DNA from: AR5 sp035762565
GTDB lineage: Bacteria > Methylomirabilota > Methylomirabilia > Rokubacteriales > CSP1-6
Reading direction: 5' to 3'
Assembly (NCBI GenBank): GCA_035762565.1
Contig: DASTOJ010000268.1
Location: forward strand, 1 to 64,000
DNA: 64,000 nucleotides
In this document: positions 8,946 through 16,796 of the stretch, one piece after another
How the letters are laid out: every line of letters starts with the position of its first letter
Position numbering within the stretch: the stretch's first letter is position 1
Notes under the pieces: model-generated
Database searches by the model: none
Seen by the model: only the letters and a program-made list of their open reading frames with translations
Told to the model about the DNA's origin: nothing
Program-made: the position numbers and the translations under genes

Positions 8946-9296
8946 GTGCAAGCTCTCGGGGGAGGATCTCTCGAGCTTCCAGCACTGGGCGCAGCACCTG
9001 TCCGCCGGGCCGCGGATCTGACTGACGACGAGCCCGTTCGCCTCCCGATCGAGGATTCTCTCGACCTTCACGCGTTCGCTCCCCGCGACGTCCCGTCGGT
9101 CGTGGCCGAGTATCTGCGCGAGGCGCACGCGCGCGGCTTCACGGAAGTGCGGCTGATTCACGGCCGCGGCATCGGCGTGCAGCGCACGATCGTGCAGTCG
9201 CTCCTGAGCCGCCACCCGCTGGTGGCCGGCTACGCCGACGCTCCCGAGGGCCGGGGCGGACACGGAGCGACGCTCGTCAGGCTCCGGCCGCGCTAA
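8946..9296 (+). CDS. Smr domain protein
   Basis: A 116-residue protein with GTG start at 8946, two bases after the previous stop. The C-terminal 80 residues are a Smr (small MutS-related) domain: LDLHAFAPRDV, then VRLIHGRGIGVQRTIVQSLL and GHGATLVRL. Smr domains are nicking endonucleases or RNA-binding nucleases in MutS2 and in stand-alone proteins; the LDLH and HGRG motifs carry the usual active-site residues. The longer in-frame extension upstream lies inside the preceding gene and is not credible. Confidence 0.8.
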   Translation: MQALGGGSLELPALGAAPVRRAADLTDDEPVRLPIEDSLDLHAFAPRDVPSVVAEYLREAHARGFTEVRLIHGRGIGVQRTIVQSLLSRHPLVAGYADAPEGRGGHGATLVRLRPR

Positions 9297-9419
9297 GTCT
9301 TCGGGCGTCAAGGCCGCGGCCCGTGCCGGGCTGGCATGCCGCCATCGCTTTCTGCCACGTGAGCCGACGTCCACATCCTGTAACGGCCCGTAAAGTCGGG
9401 GAATTTCCCTGCGCCCCCG

Positions 9420-9435
9420 TGGCATCGACCTTGCG
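9420..9435 (+). promoter_or_regulatory. Candidate sigma-54 promoter of the pseudopilin operon
   Basis: TGGCATC, four bases, TTGCG. The -24 GG (9421-9422) and -12 GC (9433-9434) are exactly 10 nt apart, as RpoN promoters need. It lies about 75 bp before the first pseudopilin ATG. Upstream at about 9398-9409 is a near-palindrome GGGGAATTTCCC. Type IV pilus genes are commonly RpoN-controlled. Confidence 0.5.
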
Positions 9436-9508
9436 GGGGCATCGGGAGCCGTTCCGTGGCAGACCTCGTCTCCACCGCACCGGGCGGTGGCGCAGCGGTG
9501 AGGAGGAC

Positions 9509-10015
9509 ATGCAGCCTTCGTCTCGAGCGCGCGACTCAGGATTCACCCTGGCCGAGATCCTGACCGTCGTGGCCATCATCGCGATCATCACGGCCATCGG
9601 CGCCCCGGTCTTCCTCTCGTACTGGCAGTCTGCTGCCCTCACAGCGGGGGCCCAGGAGCTGGCGGCCGTGCTGAACCGGGGCCGGCAGCTGGCGCTCACG
9701 CAGAACACACCCGTGTGCGTGAGATACAACGAGATCGACCCCGTTACCGCCGTCCCCAGCCGTAGCATCCGGTTTCGGACGAGCGGCTGCCCCGGCACGC
9801 CGGGCAGCACGGTGTGGACTGGATCCGGCACCGACGCCAATGGCTTCCTAGCGCTCGCGAATCAGATCACCGTCACCGCCTCCACGGCCAGCGTGGTCTT
9901 CAACCATTTGGGCGGTGCCACGACCGCGGGCACCTACACCGTCCAGAACCCGACTACCGGACGAACCATGAGGGTCGTGGTCGCGCCCAGCGGACGCGTG
10001 ACGATCGGGCCATGA
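9509..10015 (+). CDS. GspH/FimT-family minor pseudopilin
   Basis: A 168-residue prepilin. The leader is cut before the GFTLAEILTVVAIIAIITAIG helix: prepilin peptidase motif G/FTLAE with conserved Glu5, followed by a hydrophobic assembly helix. The globular part fits the GspH/FimT family of minor pilins that prime type IV pili or type II secretion pseudopili. A strong Shine-Dalgarno (AGGAGG) lies 3-8 bases before ATG 9509. A hairpin (7-bp arms CCACCGC / GCGGTGG, about 9472-9490) lies in the leader. It is the first of five overlapping genes. Confidence 0.85.
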   Translation: MQPSSRARDSGFTLAEILTVVAIIAIITAIGAPVFLSYWQSAALTAGAQELAAVLNRGRQLALTQNTPVCVRYNEIDPVTAVPSRSIRFRTSGCPGTPGSTVWTGSGTDANGFLALANQITVTASTASVVFNHLGGATTAGTYTVQNPTTGRTMRVVVAPSGRVTIGP

Positions 10016-10551
10016 AGATCTGCGACCAGCGCGGCTTCACCCTCCCCGAGGTCTTGCTGACCGTGGTGGTCATCACCATCGGGCTCGCCGCCGTTCTCGC
10101 GGCGGTGCCACTCGGTGCCTTCGGGGTCCAGGACAGCCGACAACTCTCGACGGCGACGTTTCTCGCCGACCAGAAGCTCGAGCAGGCCCGCAGCGTCCCA
10201 TGGCGTGGCATGCCTGCCAACGATTGCCTCGGCCTCTCGGCGCCGCCGACCGCGGCACCGACGGTCCCTGCGGCCGCGACGTGCGCGTACGGCGCCGTGG
10301 CAGTGGGGACCGGCGGGACGCTGCCGTGGTTCGCCGACGAGGGGCCAGCGGCGATCCCGGGATTCCCCGGCTATTCCCGCCAGGTGCGGATCACCGACTG
10401 CGCCGCCGGCTGTGCCGGCGCCGCCGATACCGCGCTCAGGCTCGTCGCGGTCACCGTCACCTACACCCCGCTGGCCCTGACCACCCCGGCCGGCGGCGCC
10501 GCGCCCGCGCCGAAAAGCGTGGCGGTCAACATGCTCATCTCTCAGCGATGA
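10012..10551 (+). CDS. PilV-like type IV pilus minor pilin
   Basis: A 179-residue prepilin with ATG overlapping the previous TGA (ATGA). It begins MKICDQRGFTLPEVLLTVVVITIGLAAVLA, a class III signal with G/FTLPE. This is characteristic of PilV/GspI-type minor pilins, which usually sit second in such operons. The soluble part has cysteine pairs (DCLGL, TCAYG, DCAAGCAG) that may form disulfides in the periplasm. Assignment to PilV rests on order and length more than on sequence. Confidence 0.75.
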   Translation: MKICDQRGFTLPEVLLTVVVITIGLAAVLAAVPLGAFGVQDSRQLSTATFLADQKLEQARSVPWRGMPANDCLGLSAPPTAAPTVPAAATCAYGAVAVGTGGTLPWFADEGPAAIPGFPGYSRQVRITDCAAGCAGAADTALRLVAVTVTYTPLALTTPAGGAAPAPKSVAVNMLISQR

Positions 10552-11078
10552 CGAACGAGCGCGGATTCTCGCTCGCGGAGCTGCTGGTCGCGACGGCCGT
10601 GGTCGGGCTTCTCATGCTCGGACTGTTCGTGACACTCCAGCAGGGCCAGGCGGCGTACCTGTTCGGCTCGGCTCGCGCCGAGGTGCAGCAGAATGCGCGC
10701 GTGGCCCTCAGCCGGATCGTGGAGGAGCTGCGCACGGCGAGCAGCGTGACGGCGCTGGCGGCGACCAACATTGCGCTCGACTTCGTGGATGAGACGGGCA
10801 CCGCGGTCTCCGTCCAGTACTCGCTGGTCGGCACCGACGTCAGCCGCAACCAGACGGTACCCGTTCCCGCCGCCGTCCAGCCGGAGATCCTCGTCGGCGG
10901 CGTGACGAGCCTCACCTTCACCGCGTTCGACCTCAATGGCGCCGCCACCACGGTGCCCGGCAATGCGTATGCGGTCCAGATGCGCATCACGACGCGGCCG
11001 GAGCGCCCCCTTGCCGGCTTTTCGCCGGCCAATCAACAGGTGGTCTTCGAAGGCCGCGTGAGGCTCAGGAACAAATGA
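10548..11078 (+). CDS. PilW-like type IV pilus minor pilin
   Basis: A 176-residue prepilin starting at ATG 10548, again with a 4-bp overlap. The N-terminus MTNERGFSLAELLVATAVVGLLMLGLFV carries the G/FSLAE processing site. The following region QQNARVALSRIVEELRTA is a hallmark of PilW/GspJ-type pseudopilins, where a second amphipathic helix precedes the beta domain. It is third in the operon, as PilW is in fimT-pilV-pilW-pilX clusters. Confidence 0.8.
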   Translation: MTNERGFSLAELLVATAVVGLLMLGLFVTLQQGQAAYLFGSARAEVQQNARVALSRIVEELRTASSVTALAATNIALDFVDETGTAVSVQYSLVGTDVSRNQTVPVPAAVQPEILVGGVTSLTFTAFDLNGAATTVPGNAYAVQMRITTRPERPLAGFSPANQQVVFEGRVRLRNK

Positions 11079-12244
11079 ACGACAAAGGCATCGCGCTGCC
11101 GATGGCGATGATGGTGATGGCGGTGCTCGTGGCGCTCATCGTGACGTTCTTGGTGCTCGCCACCAGCGAGCCGCTCATCGCCCACAACCAGATGGCGGGG
11201 GCCCAGGCCCGCGCCCTGGCCGAAACCGGTATCGAGCGGGCGCTATGGGCTCTCACCAAGGCGGAGACCACTCCCGGCTTCCTGGGGGCGCTCGACCCGG
11301 CCACGACGAATCCATCGCCGGCTCCGTACAACGGCGGGACGTTCCTCCAGGTGAGCAACCTTGGAGGGTTCACCGTCACGGTCGCCGACGGTCCCAGCGC
11401 CCACGAGAAGGTGGTCACCGCGGTCGGATGGGTGCCGAACAACGTCAGCCCACTCGCAGTCAAGAAGATTCAGGTGCGGGCGATCCGCATCAGGCGGATC
11501 GACCCGCCGTGCGCCATCTGCGCCGGCGGGGAATCCCCGCCGGGAACCAGCGCCGAGATCCGCGTCGGCGGCTCCGCGACGGTCAACGCGTCTCCTGCAA
11601 CCGGCGCAAGCTACTGTCCCGGGGTGACACCGTTGGCCGGGGTCATGGCCCAGGGCAGCGTCACCGTCAACGGGTCGCCGAACCTCTCGGCGCCGCCCGG
11701 CGGGACGGCCACCGCCCCCAACACGCCAGGCTCGACCTTCTCGCCGTTCCTGCTGACCGACAGCGACATGGCGTATCTCAAGGGCCTGGCCAAGGACAAC
11801 GGGACGTACTACCAGGGCAACACGACATTCACGTCGCCGCCCAAGGACGGGATCGTGTTCATCGATACGCCCTCGGGCAACCCGCTGACGCCGACATCGC
11901 CGTCGTCGGACCTGATCACGCTGCAGATCCACGGCACCTGGCCGACCGGCTTCAACGGCTGGATCATCGTGGCTGGCTCCGCGACGATCCAGGGCGACGC
12001 CAAGATCACCGGCCTCGTCTACGCCCAGAACGACGTCACGCTGAACGGCCTGGGCACCGGCGCGATCACCGGGGCGGTGATCAGCACCAACCGCCTGGAC
12101 ACGTCGTCCACCAACATCGACTCCGGTAGCATCGGCCAGGCGCCGCTGACCTACGACTGCGGCGCGATCCGGACGGGCGGGGGATCGATCCCCCAGGGCT
12201 GGTCGATGCGGCCGGGCACGTTCGTGGAGCAGGCGGGACGGTGA
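11075..12244 (+). CDS. PilX-like pilus assembly protein
   Basis: A 389-residue protein. The N-terminus MNDKGIALPMAMMVMAVLVALIVTFLVL lacks a classical FTLxE site but has the G/IALP form common in PilX. Residues ARALAETGIERALWAL match the PilX N-terminal pattern. The C-terminal half is rich in Gly, Ser, Thr and Asn with beta-strand periodicity (SATIQGDAKITGLVYAQ, NDVTLNGLGTGAITGAVI), resembling polymer-forming cytoskeletal/adhesin repeats. It is larger than typical PilX (about 170-200 residues). This extension could be an adhesive or surface-exposed module at the pilus tip. Confidence 0.7.
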   Translation: MNDKGIALPMAMMVMAVLVALIVTFLVLATSEPLIAHNQMAGAQARALAETGIERALWALTKAETTPGFLGALDPATTNPSPAPYNGGTFLQVSNLGGFTVTVADGPSAHEKVVTAVGWVPNNVSPLAVKKIQVRAIRIRRIDPPCAICAGGESPPGTSAEIRVGGSATVNASPATGASYCPGVTPLAGVMAQGSVTVNGSPNLSAPPGGTATAPNTPGSTFSPFLLTDSDMAYLKGLAKDNGTYYQGNTTFTSPPKDGIVFIDTPSGNPLTPTSPSSDLITLQIHGTWPTGFNGWIIVAGSATIQGDAKITGLVYAQNDVTLNGLGTGAITGAVISTNRLDTSSTNIDSGSIGQAPLTYDCGAIRTGGGSIPQGWSMRPGTFVEQAGR

Positions 12245-12948
12245 GGCGCGCTCTTGTCGCGGCAGTCTGCGCGGTAGTGGCGGTCGTCGGCTGCCAGCGG
12301 CCGCCGGACGCCACGAGGCCGGAGGCCGCCCCGACCATCGAGGATCCCGCAGCAGATGCCCGGGCGGCCCTCGCGGCCGACAACTGTGCCGGAGCCTTGC
12401 CCCACCTGCGAACCGCGGTGGCCAGCGACCCGCACAGCCTGTACCTGCACTACAACCTCGGCGCCTGTGCCTCGCAGGTCGGCGCCCACGACGAGACGGC
12501 CCGCGAGTTTCGGTGGGTCGTCGCCAACGCCGACCCGATGTCCCCCGAGGCCCAGACGGCGCGCCGCTGGCTGGTAGAGGCCGGGCTTCTCACGGAGGCG
12601 GTGGCGGCGGCCGCGAAGGACGACCCCACCGTCGGCAACAGCACGCTCCGCGGTGCCGTCACGTGGAGCGAGCCCGGACAGCCCGCGGCCCCACGGGTGC
12701 GGCAGCAGCTGTTCCTGAAGGGGCTGCGCGGAACGCAGACCAAGGAGCTACAGTACGTGCGCCGGGGCGATGACGGCGGCCACTACGAGTTCAAGAACGT
12801 CGTGCCCGGGACCTACAAGCTCACCGACGTCATCGCCGGCCGGCCCAAGTGGCGCCTGAAGGTGACGCTCGACGCCGGCAAGGAGCTGGTGCTCGACCTC
12901 GGTCCGGCGAACGCCGCTTCCGAGCGTGACGACTTCCCGGGCGACTGA
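12241..12948 (+). CDS. TPR-containing lipoprotein at the end of the pseudopilin operon
   Basis: A 235-residue protein with GTG start overlapping the previous TGA (GTGA). The signal MRRALVAAVCAVVAVVGCQ has a lipobox ending at Cys18. Residues 35-105 contain TPR-like helices (ADNCAGALPHLRTAVASDPHSLYLHYNLGACASQVG). The C-terminal part looks like a small carboxypeptidase-regulatory or transthyretin-like beta domain (GGHYEFKNVVPGTYKLTDVIAGR). It may act in pilus assembly in the periplasm, in the manner of a pilotin, but no named family was recognised. Confidence 0.6.
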   Translation: MRRALVAAVCAVVAVVGCQRPPDATRPEAAPTIEDPAADARAALAADNCAGALPHLRTAVASDPHSLYLHYNLGACASQVGAHDETAREFRWVVANADPMSPEAQTARRWLVEAGLLTEAVAAAAKDDPTVGNSTLRGAVTWSEPGQPAAPRVRQQLFLKGLRGTQTKELQYVRRGDDGGHYEFKNVVPGTYKLTDVIAGRPKWRLKVTLDAGKELVLDLGPANAASERDDFPGD

Positions 12949-13053
12949 CCGGCGTTCCCTTCCCGGCGCTGTCCTCTGAGATCGCGTCGAGGTTGACGCG
13001 CTCGCTCGCATGCGCGCTGCCAGACCCCCCCACGGCGCGCAGCGATCCTGGCG

Positions 13054-13827
13054 TCAGTCGCGGTCGGCGCGGAGCAGCAGCATCCGGTCGGTGAACGACT
13101 CCACCCGGCCGTCCACGAGCCGGAAGTCGAAGGCCGCCCGGCAGCGCTCGGGCGCGGCGCGTACGAAGGCGTCGAGCTCCCGGCGCGCCTCGGGTGTCAT
13201 GCGGGTGCGCCCCGTCCACTCCTCCCACGGCCGTCCCTTGGCGATCACGGCGGAGTCGATCACCGTCAGTCCGGCCGCGCGCAGGAAGGCCTTCCACTCG
13301 ACGGCTCGGTAGGCGCGGACGTGGGAGGGATCGCGCCGGCGCTCCACCTCGGTGACGAACGCGGCCGCCTCACCATCGTCATGACCGAGGATGTCCTGCA
13401 GCAGGAACGAGCCCCCCGGGCGCAGCACGCGACGGACCTCGCGTACGGCCGCGGCCACGTCGGCGAAGTGGTGGGCGGCGATCCGGCACGTCACCACGTC
13501 GAAGGTCCCGTCGCCGAAGGGCAGGGCCTCCACGTCGCCGGCGACGAACGTCAGACCCCCGGCCCCGCGCGCACGCACGAACCCTCGGGCCGCCCGGAGC
13601 ATCGGCTCGGTGACGTCGTAGGCCGTCACGAGCCGGGCGACACCGGCCAGCGCCAGCGCCGTGTGGCCGCCGCCGGTCGCCAGGTCGAGGACGCGCGCCG
13701 GCGCCAGCGCGCGCCCCCAGCCCACCAGGCGCTCCAGGTCCTCGCCGCCGGCGTGCCCCGGGCTGCTCACGTACGCGGCGGCGATCGCACCGAACTGCGC
13801 CTGCACCCGCCGCGTCTGCTCCGTCAC
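13054..13827 (-). CDS. Class I SAM-dependent methyltransferase
   Basis: A 257-residue protein with GTG start at 13827. The Rossmann methyltransferase motifs are clear: motif I VLDLATGGGHTALAL, acidic strand AYDVTEPML, GDVEALPFGDGTFDVVTCRIAAHHF and VLRPGGSFLLQDI. It belongs to the UbiE/Methyltransf_11 group; the acceptor substrate is not evident. Its GTG overlaps the TGA of the 58-residue upstream gene (GTGA), so the two form a small operon convergent with the pilus genes. Confidence 0.85.
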   Translation of the reverse strand: MTEQTRRVQAQFGAIAAAYVSSPGHAGGEDLERLVGWGRALAPARVLDLATGGGHTALALAGVARLVTAYDVTEPMLRAARGFVRARGAGGLTFVAGDVEALPFGDGTFDVVTCRIAAHHFADVAAAVREVRRVLRPGGSFLLQDILGHDDGEAAAFVTEVERRRDPSHVRAYRAVEWKAFLRAAGLTVIDSAVIAKGRPWEEWTGRTRMTPEARRELDAFVRAAPERCRAAFDFRLVDGRVESFTDRMLLLRADRD

Positions 13828-14000
13828 GCCTTCTTGCGCTCGGCCAGGTGTCGCAGCAGGAACTCGGCGTCGAGAGGGGAGAGGTCGAAGCGGCGGGCGG
13901 CCTCGTCCACCAGCTTCAACCGATCGGCGCGGGGCTCGTCCTGGAGCCGTTCGTCGATCCACTTCACGGCCTGCTTGATCGGCGCCTCGCCTGCCGCCAT
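13824..14000 (-). CDS. Small helical protein, unknown function
   Basis: A 58-residue acidic/basic helical protein (MAAGEAPIKQAVKWIDER at its start, HLAERKKA at its end). The start at 14000 is favoured by a GGGGAGAGG ribosome-binding sequence just upstream. No domain was recognised. It is translationally coupled to the methyltransferase, so it may be a partner or regulator of that enzyme. A perfect TATAAT -10 on this strand (14088-14083) would give an mRNA leader of about 75 nt. Confidence 0.55.
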   Translation of the reverse strand: MAAGEAPIKQAVKWIDERLQDEPRADRLKLVDEAARRFDLSPLDAEFLLRHLAERKKA

Positions 14001-14082
14001 CGCCTCTCCCCGCCGGCCCCGGGCCGTGCTCGCTCGAGCGTGATCGGTTGAGCTCCTCGACGCCCGCGACGACGTCGGCGGC

Positions 14083-14088
14083 ATTATA
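14083..14088 (-). promoter_or_regulatory. -10 box for the 58-residue protein/methyltransferase pair
   Basis: A perfect TATAAT on the minus strand in the divergent region before pdxR. No good -35 is visible at the expected distance, so an activator or extended element may be needed. Confidence 0.4.
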
Positions 14089-14126
14089 CGCCCCCCGGCA
14101 CGAGGTCGCCCGGGGCGGGCCGGCCC

Positions 14127-14174
14127 GGCCAATTGGCTGGAACCAGGGACCTGCGCCTACCAGGCCAATTGGCT
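14127..14174 (+). promoter_or_regulatory. Candidate PdxR operator: two direct repeats
   Basis: GGCCAATTGGCT occurs twice, at 14127-14138 and 14163-14174, 36 bp apart, and each copy contains the palindrome CCAATTGG. A weaker third copy (GGCAATTT) lies at 14184-14191. MocR-type regulators such as PdxR bind spaced direct repeats. The second copy touches the TTGACT -35 box (14176-14181) that precedes pdxR, which suggests autoregulation. Confidence 0.55.
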
Positions 14175-14175
14175 C

Positions 14176-14203
14176 TTGACTATGGCAATTTGAAGCCCAA
14201 AAT
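14176..14203 (+). promoter_or_regulatory. Candidate pdxR promoter
   Basis: TTGACT (14176-14181), 16-bp spacer, CAAAAT (14198-14203). If correct, transcription begins near 14210 and translation must start at GTG 14226 and not at ATG 14202. Confidence 0.4.
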
Positions 14204-14225
14204 GGCCTGGCATGGGGACCCGCGC

Positions 14226-15746
14226 GTGAACATCCCGTTGGATCGCGACCGGCCGGTGCCGCTCGCCCGGCAGATCCAGTCGCACTTCGAGCGGCTGATC
14301 GCCGACGGCTTGCTGGCGCCGGGCGTGAAGCTGCCGGCCACCCGCGAGTTGGCGCAGAGCCTGCGCGTGAACCGGGCCACGGTGGCCCTGGCCTACGAGG
14401 AACTGGTCGCGGCCGGGCTGGCGCGCGCCCACGTGGGGCAGGGGACGTTCGTCGCGGGGGAGGCGCCACTGCCGGCCAGCGCCGCGGCGCCCCGGTCGGC
14501 ACCCATCGACTGGACGGCGCTGCTGTCGCGCAGCGCCCGGGCGGCTGCCGCCGACGAGGAGCGCCAGCGCGCGCTGGGCACGCCGAACGGGACCGCGAGC
14601 ACCACGATCTCGTTCGCGGGCGGGATGCCGGACAGCGCGCTGTTTCCGACCGAGGCCTTCCGGCGCGTGCTGAACTCGGTGGTGCGCGACGAGGGCGACG
14701 CCCTGCTGCAGTACTCGCCGGTCGCCGGCTACGCGCCGCTGCGCCGGTACCTGGCTGCCGACTTGCTGCGCTTCGGCGTGGAGGCCCGCGCCGAGGAGAT
14801 CCTGATCGTCAACGGCTCGCAGCAGGGCTTCGACCTGATCGCGCGCACGCTGGTGGATCCGGGCGACGTGGTGGCGATCGAGCAGCCCACCTACGCCGGC
14901 GCCATGCAGTCGTTCCGCGCCTACGGCGCCCGGCTGCTGCCGGTCGAGTGGGACGCGGCGGGGCCGCGGGCGGCGGTGTTCGAGCGGTTGTGCGAGCGCC
15001 AGGCGCCCAAGCTCTTCTACTGTCAGCCAAGCGCGAACAATCCTTCCGGGCTCACCATCGAGCCCGAGGTCGGCCGGCGCCTGCTGGCAGCGGCCACGCG
15101 CCATCAGGTGCCGATCGTCGAGGACGGCTTCGACGGCGGCCTGTACTACGGCCCGCGGCCGGGCACGCCGCTGAAGGCCGCCGACCGCGCGGGCGTGGTC
15201 ATCCACATCGGCACCTTTTCCAAGATCCTGTTCCCGGGGCTGCGGCTGGGCTGGCTCGTGGCGCCGCCCGCGGTGGCCGAACGGCTGCAGGCGGCCAAGC
15301 AGCTGGCCGATCTCCACACGAGCGCCCTGCTGCAGGCCGCCGTGCACCGGTTCTGCGAGCGGCGGCTCCTCGACCGCCACGTCACCCGCGTGACCGCCGA
15401 GTACGCGCGGCGGCGGACGGCGCTGCTGGCGGCGCTCCGGCGGCGGATGCCCGAGGGGACGACCTGGACGGAGCCGCAAGGCGGTTTCTCGCTGCTGCTC
15501 ACGCTGCCGCCCGGGCTGGCGGCGACGGCGCTGCTGCCGGCCGCGCTGGAGCGGGGCGTGGCGTTCACGCCGGGGGCGGCGTTCTTCCTCGACGGCGGCG
15601 GAGAGCGGACGCTTCGGCTGGCGTTTTCCTCGGTGGCGGCGGCCCGGATGGACGACGGCGTGCGGCGCTTGGCCGAGGCGATCAAGGCCACCCAGCGGCA
15701 GCCCCGGCCCCAGCGCCGCGAGCGCGACATGGTCCCCGTCGTCTAG
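14226..15746 (+). CDS. pdxR: PdxR, MocR-type (GntR-aminotransferase) regulator of PLP synthesis
   Basis: About 506 residues. Residues 1-70 form a GntR winged helix (PLARQIQSHFERLIADGLLAPGVKLPATRELAQSLRVNRATVALAYEEL). The rest is a type I aminotransferase fold with the PLP lysine in GTFSKILFPGLRLGW and with QPTYAGAM and CQPSANNPSG. MocR proteins of this kind sense pyridoxal phosphate. Because pdxS and pdxT follow directly, this is most likely PdxR, activating or repressing the PLP synthase genes. The start is uncertain: ATG 14202 or GTG 14226; GTG gives the family-typical MNIPLDRDRPVPL beginning and fits the promoter. Confidence 0.85.
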   Translation: MNIPLDRDRPVPLARQIQSHFERLIADGLLAPGVKLPATRELAQSLRVNRATVALAYEELVAAGLARAHVGQGTFVAGEAPLPASAAAPRSAPIDWTALLSRSARAAAADEERQRALGTPNGTASTTISFAGGMPDSALFPTEAFRRVLNSVVRDEGDALLQYSPVAGYAPLRRYLAADLLRFGVEARAEEILIVNGSQQGFDLIARTLVDPGDVVAIEQPTYAGAMQSFRAYGARLLPVEWDAAGPRAAVFERLCERQAPKLFYCQPSANNPSGLTIEPEVGRRLLAAATRHQVPIVEDGFDGGLYYGPRPGTPLKAADRAGVVIHIGTFSKILFPGLRLGWLVAPPAVAERLQAAKQLADLHTSALLQAAVHRFCERRLLDRHVTRVTAEYARRRTALLAALRRRMPEGTTWTEPQGGFSLLLTLPPGLAATALLPAALERGVAFTPGAAFFLDGGGERTLRLAFSSVAAARMDDGVRRLAEAIKATQRQPRPQRRERDMVPVV

Positions 15747-15806
15747 CCGGTACTCGGCGACATCGGGGCTTGCTCGAGAGAGGGCCAACGCGAGGCCCTC
15801 GGGGAT

Positions 15807-15877
15807 GATCGAGGAGCGGTCCGGCTCCGCCGGGCCGCGACGAGCGGGGGGCGTGGGGGCCATACCGGGGCCCCATG
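15807..15877 (+). repeat. Interspersed repeat, copy A (before pdxS)
   Basis: A GC-rich segment running from GATCGAGG to GGGGCCCCATG. It aligns with copies at 28049-28127 (same strand) and 49287-49364 (opposite strand). Shared blocks are ATCGAGG, CGGCTCCGCCGGG, CGCGACGAGCG and GGGGGCCATNNCGGGGCCCC, the last able to form a hairpin. It fills most of the gap between pdxR and pdxS. Confidence 0.7.
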
Positions 15878-15893
15878 AAAAAAGGAGACGACG

Positions 15894-16790
15894 ATGGACG
15901 AGCTGAGCGGACTGAGGATCGCGGATCGCAAGCACATCGGGCTGGCCGAGATGCTCAAGGGCGGGGTCATCATGGACGTCACCAACGCCGAGCAGGCCAA
16001 GATCGCCGAGGACGCCGGGGCGGCGTCGGTCATGGCGCTCGAACGGGTGCCCTCGGACATCCGGCGCGACGGCGGCGTCGCCCGCATGTCGCCCGTGAAG
16101 AAGATCCAGGAGATCCAGAAGGCGGTCACCATCCCGGTGATGGCCAAGGCGCGCATCGGCCACTTCGTCGAGGCGCAGATCCTGGAAGCCCTCGGCGTCG
16201 ACTACATCGACGAGTCGGAGGTGCTGACGCCGGCCGACGAGCACTTCCACATCGACAAGTTCGCGTTCCGCATCCCGTTCGTGTGCGGCTGCCGGGACCT
16301 GGGCGAGGCGCTACGGCGCATCGGTGAGGGCGCGGCGATGATCCGGACCAAGGGCGAGGCCGGCTCCGGCAATATCGTGGAGGCCGTGCGTCACATGCGG
16401 GCGGTCGTCTCCGGCGTCAAGCGCCTCACCACGCTCGGGCCCGAGGAGCTGATGACCGAGGCCAAGAATCTCGGCGCACCCTACGAGCTGGTGCGCTGGA
16501 TCGCCCGGACCGGCAAGCTGCCGGTGCCGAACTTTTCGGCGGGCGGCATCGCCACGCCGGCCGACGCGGCCCTCATGATGCAGCTCGGGGCCGAGGCGGT
16601 GTTCGTGGGCTCCGGCATCTTCAAGTCGTCCGATCCGGCGAAGCGGGCCAAGGCCATCGTCCAGGCGACCACGCACTTCAAGGATCCCGACGTGCTCGTG
16701 CGCGTGAGCGAGGACCTCGGCGAGGCGATGGTCGGGCTGGAGATCTCCAAGATGGCCGAGAAGGACCTGCTGCAGACGCGAGGCTGGTAG
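15894..16790 (+). CDS. pdxS: Pyridoxal 5'-phosphate synthase, PdxS subunit
   Basis: A 298-residue protein of the usual PdxS length. It condenses ribose 5-phosphate, glyceraldehyde 3-phosphate and ammonia into PLP as the dodecameric core of the PdxST synthase. Conserved stretches include GGVIMDVTNAEQAKIAEDAG, the Schiff-base lysine region MAKARIGHFVEAQILEALGVDYIDESEVL and GSGNIVEAVRHMR. Its ATG at 15894 is preceded by AAAGGAGAC. The glutaminase subunit gene follows 6 bp later. Regulation by the upstream PdxR is expected. Confidence 0.97.
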   Translation: MDELSGLRIADRKHIGLAEMLKGGVIMDVTNAEQAKIAEDAGAASVMALERVPSDIRRDGGVARMSPVKKIQEIQKAVTIPVMAKARIGHFVEAQILEALGVDYIDESEVLTPADEHFHIDKFAFRIPFVCGCRDLGEALRRIGEGAAMIRTKGEAGSGNIVEAVRHMRAVVSGVKRLTTLGPEELMTEAKNLGAPYELVRWIARTGKLPVPNFSAGGIATPADAALMMQLGAEAVFVGSGIFKSSDPAKRAKAIVQATTHFKDPDVLVRVSEDLGEAMVGLEISKMAEKDLLQTRGW

Positions 16791-16796
16791 TCCGCC

